A stretch of DNA of 64,000 nucleotides from Planctomycetota bacterium. GTDB lineage: Bacteria > Planctomycetota > B15-G4. Below the pieces are notes generated by a model that saw only the letters and a program-made list of their open reading frames with translations, had not been told where the DNA came from and did no database searches. The DNA lies in NCBI GenBank assembly GCA_029259745.1, contig JAJDEO010000028.1:62001-126000 (forward strand). Direction: 5' to 3'. Position 1 is the first letter of the stretch. Each line of letters begins with the position of its first letter. This document shows, one piece after another, positions 60,500 to 64,000 of the stretch. The position numbers and the translations under genes were made by a program.

Positions 60500-60627
60500 G
60501 TGCGCTATCAACTCAATCGGGTGTCACCGAGACGCCCCGCTGACATCCGAGCAGCGCAGCGCTCGCACGCGTCGCTTGCCCGGACTGTCATCCCCGCTTC
60601 TCTTTCTCTCCCGCCGAGCCGTCGCCC

Positions 60628-61191
60628 ATGTCCCGATCCTTGCAATTCACCGGCGTCGCGGCCGTCCTCGCTCTGCTCGCGGCATGCGCGGACCAACAAC
60701 TCGTTCCGGTCGTAGGGACGTCCGATGCCGAAGTGGCCGACACGACCGGCGCCGTCGTCGCGACCGACAAGCCGTCGCTCGAGAAGGTCGAACTCACAGA
60801 GGACGAGTGGCGCGAGCGGCTCACGCCGATACAGTTCGCCGTTCTGCGCGAGGAGGACACCGAGCGCCCCCGCACCGGAGAACTCTGGGACTCGAAGGCG
60901 GTGGGTACGTACCGTTGCGCCGGTTGTGACCTCGCCCTGTTTGCGTCTGCCACGAAGTTCGAGTCGGGCACGGGCTGGCCGAGCTACTGGGCGCCGATCG
61001 ATGAAGCCCATGTCGGCACGAAGTCCGACTTCGCGTTCGGCTGGATCCGCACGGAGGCTCACTGTGCACGTTGCGACGGTCACCTCGGTCACGTGTTCGA
61101 CGATGGACCCGAGCCCACCGGCCAACGCTGGTGTATCAACAGTGCCTCGCTCGTGCTCGACAGCGGCGAGCCCACGATCGCTGATCGCTAG
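60628..61191 (+). CDS. msrB: Peptide methionine-R-sulfoxide reductase, exported lipoprotein
   Basis: The 187-aa protein has a lipoprotein signal (LQFTGVAAVLALLAACADQQ, lipobox LAAC). It is the MsrB fold, with zinc-binding pairs CAGC and CARCDG, the conserved SGTGWPSYWAP and HLGHVFDDGPEPTGQRWCIN, in which the Cys of RWCINS is the catalytic residue. It reduces methionine-R-sulfoxide in proteins. A lipid anchor and export place it on the periplasmic side of a membrane, where it would repair oxidised exported proteins. The stop TAG (61189-61191) is immediately followed by repeat R3b. Confidence 0.9.
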   Translation: MSRSLQFTGVAAVLALLAACADQQLVPVVGTSDAEVADTTGAVVATDKPSLEKVELTEDEWRERLTPIQFAVLREEDTERPRTGELWDSKAVGTYRCAGCDLALFASATKFESGTGWPSYWAPIDEAHVGTKSDFAFGWIRTEAHCARCDGHLGHVFDDGPEPTGQRWCINSASLVLDSGEPTIADR

Positions 61192-61349
61192 TGGTGTGAT
61201 TCAAAAGTTCGCGAACTTGGTTTTGGGTCATCGTCGTCGCTGGCAAGGCGCGTCGACGCAGGCGGTGGATTCGTCGAGGAGCTACAACACAGCCAGCGGC
61301 GAGGAGGGCGCGAAACAGATGACGCGAACTTTTGAATCACACCACGAGC
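61189..61349 (+). repeat. R3 palindromic repeat, full copy b
   Basis: A perfect 23-bp terminal inverted repeat is visible (61191-61213 and 61324-61346; each arm begins GTGGTGTGATTCAAAAGTTC). The interior has a partial inner inverted repeat. The element is 161 bp and has no open frame. Its first triplet is the stop codon of the msrB-like gene. It is followed directly by a degraded R2 copy. Confidence 0.85.
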
Positions 61350-61440
61350 AGCGTTGAAGCGAACAGGCCGGCTCCTCACCCCACATCGCCTTGAAGCAGG
61401 CCCATCTGCGGCCTCCCGCACGATCGTCACGACTCGGGCT
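61350..61440 (+). repeat. R2 degraded fragment (copy d)
   Basis: The words CGTTGAAGCGA, CGCCTTGAAGCAGGCCCATC and CACGATCGTCACGACTCGGG match the second half of R2c in order with several changes. The first half is missing. Confidence 0.5.
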
Positions 61441-61525
61441 CGTGGCGTCGTCACTGCTGGCGAGGCGAGGCAGGCGTCACGTTGAGGGTTCCGGCACAGC
61501 GTCGTCATGGTTGCGTGCGCGCGGG

Positions 61526-62464
61526 CTACGGCGACGTCGCGCTGTTCGCGAGCACCGCGAGGTCAGCCTCAGCGGCGATGTGTCCGAACGCGGCCCAGCT
61601 CGTCTCGTCGGCGATGCGCCGCAGCAGATCTTCGGCGTCGTCGACATGTCCGTGCGCCCGCAGCCAACCGGCGTATCCGTAGGCGTAGCTCGCCGCGCTC
61701 GGGTCGACTCCGACGTCGTCGAGGTGCGCACCGGCGGCCGGAGGGCCGGAGCGATACAGCTCGATGAGATCGCGGTAGCTGTGGTTCTCGACGACGACGA
61801 GGTTCACGGGGATCGACTCGATCAGTCGTCGCGCGTCGTCGGGGCGTCCGAGCCGCTGCAGGCATTGCCAGCTCCAGTGACCCGCCGAGACGACCTTGTC
61901 GGCATTGCTCAGCGGCGTCGCGAGGCTGTCACGGAACGCGTCGTGTGAGGTCTCGAAGTCGCCCAGGAGATAGTGGGCGAGGCCGAGGTGGTATTGGATG
62001 TTCGACCACGTGGAGCTGATCGGGATGCCGGCGGCATTCGGTGCACCGTCGGGCTCGACGCGGTCGGGTTCGTCGCGTGCGAGCTCGGCGGCGCGCGCGA
62101 GGTCGGCGACGGCGCGCTCGAACTTTCGCAACGTGATCCAACGATGCCCGCGATGGCGGAGCAGGCGCGCACTGTTCGGGTGTCGCTCGAGTGCGGTGCT
62201 GAAAGTGTCGACGGCGTCGCGGTACCGGCCGAGGTAGGCCTGGCGACGTCCGTACCAGACCCAGCTCATCTCGTCGCTCTCGTTGCCGTGGAGCGCCTCC
62301 CGCGCGATGTGCAGATCAAGCTCGAGACGCTCACGGGTTTCTGCGTCGAGAACCGGGCGCATCAAAGGCGCGCCAAGCAGAGACGTGGCTTCGCGACGCT
62401 CTGTGGACGATATGCAGGCAGGAAGCGCGATGCAGACGACGAGCAAACAGGTGAGGAGTTTCAT
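61526..62464 (-). CDS. TPR-containing lipoprotein
   Basis: Start 62464 (MKLLTCLLVVCIALPACISS) gives a lipoprotein signal with the LPAC lipobox. The 312-aa product has at least four tetratricopeptide-like repeats: WVWYGRRQAYLGRYRDAVDT, HRGHRWITLRKFERAVADLA, WSNIQYHLGLAHYLLGDFET and a more divergent set near the C-terminus. TPRs mediate protein-protein interactions, and as a lipoprotein it would act in the periplasm. The upstream sulfatase gene ends 164 bases away in the same orientation, but no operon is certain. The function is unknown. Confidence 0.75.
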   Translation of the reverse strand: MKLLTCLLVVCIALPACISSTERREATSLLGAPLMRPVLDAETRERLELDLHIAREALHGNESDEMSWVWYGRRQAYLGRYRDAVDTFSTALERHPNSARLLRHRGHRWITLRKFERAVADLARAAELARDEPDRVEPDGAPNAAGIPISSTWSNIQYHLGLAHYLLGDFETSHDAFRDSLATPLSNADKVVSAGHWSWQCLQRLGRPDDARRLIESIPVNLVVVENHSYRDLIELYRSGPPAAGAHLDDVGVDPSAASYAYGYAGWLRAHGHVDDAEDLLRRIADETSWAAFGHIAAEADLAVLANSATSP

Positions 62465-62628
62465 GAATCCGAGCGTAACCAACGCGTCCCCGGCTCTCAC
62501 GAATCGCTTCCGTCTGCGCGACCCTCGTTTCCGGCGAACGTTCGTCGCCGCGATCGACCGACGCTTGGAGCAGCGCCTCCGTGGGGCGGGCAGCACGTGT
62601 TACCGCGGAGAGCCAATGCTCGTGAAAC

Positions 62629-64000
62629 TCAGGGTACGGTGTCGCCGTACTCGATACGGAGTTCCTCGAGGCGCAGGGCAAGCGCGGCGCGCACGTCGCG
62701 GTAGGCCGGCTCGTCGTGCACGCTGCGTAGCTCGTCGGGATCGTCGGCGAGATCGAAGAGCTCCCACTCGCCATGCTCGTAGTACGAGATGAGCTTGTAG
62801 CGATCGGTGCGGACGCCGACGTGGCGCGCGACGCGATGCGGCTGGGGGTACTCGGTGTAGTGGTAGTAGACGGCGTCGCGCCAGGCGGGCGGCGTCGTGC
62901 CTGACATGAACGGCAGGAGGCTCGCACCGTGCGTGTCCATCGGGGTCTCGACGCCCGCGACGTCGAGCAACGTTGCCGCGAAGTCGGTGTTCTGCGTGAG
63001 AGCTTCGATGCGCGTGCCTGGGTCGATCACACGCGGCCACTTCATCACGAGCGGCATGCGTAGGCTCTCCTCGTACATCCAGCGCTTGTCGTACCAGCCG
63101 TGATCACCGAGGTAGAAACCCTGGTCGGAGCAGTAGATGACGAGCGTGTCGTCGGACAGCTCGAGGTCGTCGAGGGTCTCCAAGAGTTCGCCGATGCCAT
63201 CGTCGACAGCCGCGACGCAGCGCAGGTAATCCTTCATGTAGCGCTGATACTTCCAGCGGACGAGATCGTCGCCCTGGAGGTTCGCGTTGCGGAAGGCGGC
63301 ATTGCGCGGCTCGTAGGCGCGACGCCACGCCTCGCGCTGATCAGGGGACATACGATCGAGGCGCCCCTGCGCCCAGCGATCCGGGCCCGTGAGTTCGGCG
63401 TCGTCGGCTGGCGCGACCTTGAGGTCATAGAACTCCCAGAGGTGGTCTGCGATGGACATCTCACTATCACGCGCGACCGAGGCGCGTCCTTCGTAGTCGT
63501 CGAACAACGTCGCCGGCTCGGGGAGATCGCGGCCTTCGAAGAGTGCGTGGTGTTCGGGGCCCGGCATCCACTCGCGATGCGGCGCCTTGTGCTGCACCAT
63601 CAACAGGAACGGTTCGTCGTCCGAGCGCTCCGTGTGCAGCCAGTCGATGGCGAGGTCGGTGATGATGTCGGTGACGTAGCCTTCGCGCTGCTGACTGCCC
63701 GTGGCCGTCTTGAAGTCGGGGTTGTAGTAGTGCCCCTGGCCGGGCAGGACGTCCCACGAGTCGAACCCCGTCGGGTCGCTGCGCAGATGCCACTTGCCGA
63801 TCAGGGCGGTCTGGTAGCCGGCGTCTTGGAGGCGCTGCGGAAACGTGGCAAGCGTCCCATCGAAGGTCTCCGAGTTTCCGCGGACGCCGTGGGCGTGGCT
63901 GTGAAGTCCCGTCAAGATCGTGGCGCGGCTCGGCGCGCAGATCGAGTTGCCGCAGAACGTGTTCGTGAAGAGGGCGCCGTCGGCGGCGAGGGCGTCGATG
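62629..64000 (-). CDS. Sulfatase, C-terminal part (N-terminus outside window)
   Basis: The frame continues past the right edge, so the start is not seen. At the edge, FTNTFCGNSICAPSRATILT carries the sulfatase signature C-x-P-S-R, in which the Cys becomes formylglycine. Downstream are GLHSHAHGVRGN, GKWHLRSDPTGFDSWDVLPG (with the GKWHL motif), IYCSDQGFYLGDHGWYDKRW and RMPLVMKWPR, in the usual order. The C-terminus (EYPQPHRVARHVGVRTDRYK, ELFDLADDPDELRSVHDEPA) is typical of the S1 sulfatases found in large numbers in Planctomycetota. It probably removes sulfate from algal or other sulfated polysaccharides. The exact substrate cannot be set. Confidence 0.9.
   Translation of the reverse strand, partial: IDALAADGALFTNTFCGNSICAPSRATILTGLHSHAHGVRGNSETFDGTLATFPQRLQDAGYQTALIGKWHLRSDPTGFDSWDVLPGQGHYYNPDFKTATGSQQREGYVTDIITDLAIDWLHTERSDDEPFLLMVQHKAPHREWMPGPEHHALFEGRDLPEPATLFDDYEGRASVARDSEMSIADHLWEFYDLKVAPADDAELTGPDRWAQGRLDRMSPDQREAWRRAYEPRNAAFRNANLQGDDLVRWKYQRYMKDYLRCVAAVDDGIGELLETLDDLELSDDTLVIYCSDQGFYLGDHGWYDKRWMYEESLRMPLVMKWPRVIDPGTRIEALTQNTDFAATLLDVAGVETPMDTHGASLLPFMSGTTPPAWRDAVYYHYTEYPQPHRVARHVGVRTDRYKLISYYEHGEWELFDLADDPDELRSVHDEPAYRDVRAALALRLEELRIEYGDTVP

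Noticed and set aside
1-64000. Search for tRNA and rRNA genes
   Set aside because: I saw no cloverleaf-like GTTCGA loops in the gaps with matching acceptor stems, and no long rRNA-like conserved stretches. I report none, although a weakly conserved tRNA could be missed by eye.

Overview
The window is high-GC bacterial DNA carrying about 39 genes, and it looks like a member of the Planctomycetota. The reasons are: an ECF-type sigma factor overlapping a membrane Ser/Thr kinase with a C-terminal repeat region; Tat-exported Gfo/Idh/MocA oxidoreductase and sugar isomerase; an arylsulfatase; a secreted HEAT-repeat protein of planctomycete style; very large secreted multidomain proteins; and a recurring C-terminal module built around a (P)FKGG(T/I/V)LVP motif. 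The phylum call is an inference from gene content; no rRNA or other marker gene is present.

Layout. 1-4.1 kb: the tail of a secreted protein, a HEAT-repeat protein with a TGA codon inside its frame, and a beta-helix protein. 4.2-12.4 kb (minus strand): a 1227-aa LamG-type protein with one CXXCH haem motif, a CehA/McbA-type metallohydrolase, and an FG-GAP protein. 12.7-17.9 kb: an exonuclease/endonuclease/phosphatase-fold protein, the two Tat-exported sugar-metabolism proteins, and a CIA30-DUF4174 fusion. 18-23.2 kb: a large membrane-anchored protein of carboxypeptidase-regulatory-like repeats and two small-domain secreted proteins. 23.4-26.4 kb: a probable gene remnant, a YafY/WYL regulator beside a VOC protein, and a two-gene operon of small secreted proteins. 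26.6-36.7 kb: a 3371-aa surface protein (10 PPC-like repeats, CARDB-like, vWA, Ig-like, YD/RHS). 36.8-45.4 kb: another exported protein, the kinase/sigma pair, an APH-ATPase kinase fusion, a secreted helical protein and a DUF4344 metallopeptidase. 45.5-56.3 kb: a second carboxypeptidase-regulatory-like protein, an M12B-like metalloprotease, an exported FKGG protein, an AraC regulator, a LamG-type protein, an MBL-fold hydrolase and a carboxymuconolactone decarboxylase-like protein. 56.7-64 kb: small membrane proteins, a SRPBCC protein, a tandem universal stress protein, an MsrB lipoprotein, a TPR lipoprotein and the C-terminal part of a sulfatase.

Most of the coding capacity is for exported proteins, many with adhesion-type or beta-sandwich folds; cytoplasmic metabolism is sparse. 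Eight exported proteins with unrelated N-terminal domains end in clear or divergent versions of the same C-terminal module, which points to a common surface or sorting function. The intergenic space holds three families of short, imperfectly palindromic, transposase-less repeats (called R1, R2 and R3 here), concentrated at 58.7-61.4 kb. Four genes have stop codons formed by, or abutting, the outer edge of one of these elements.
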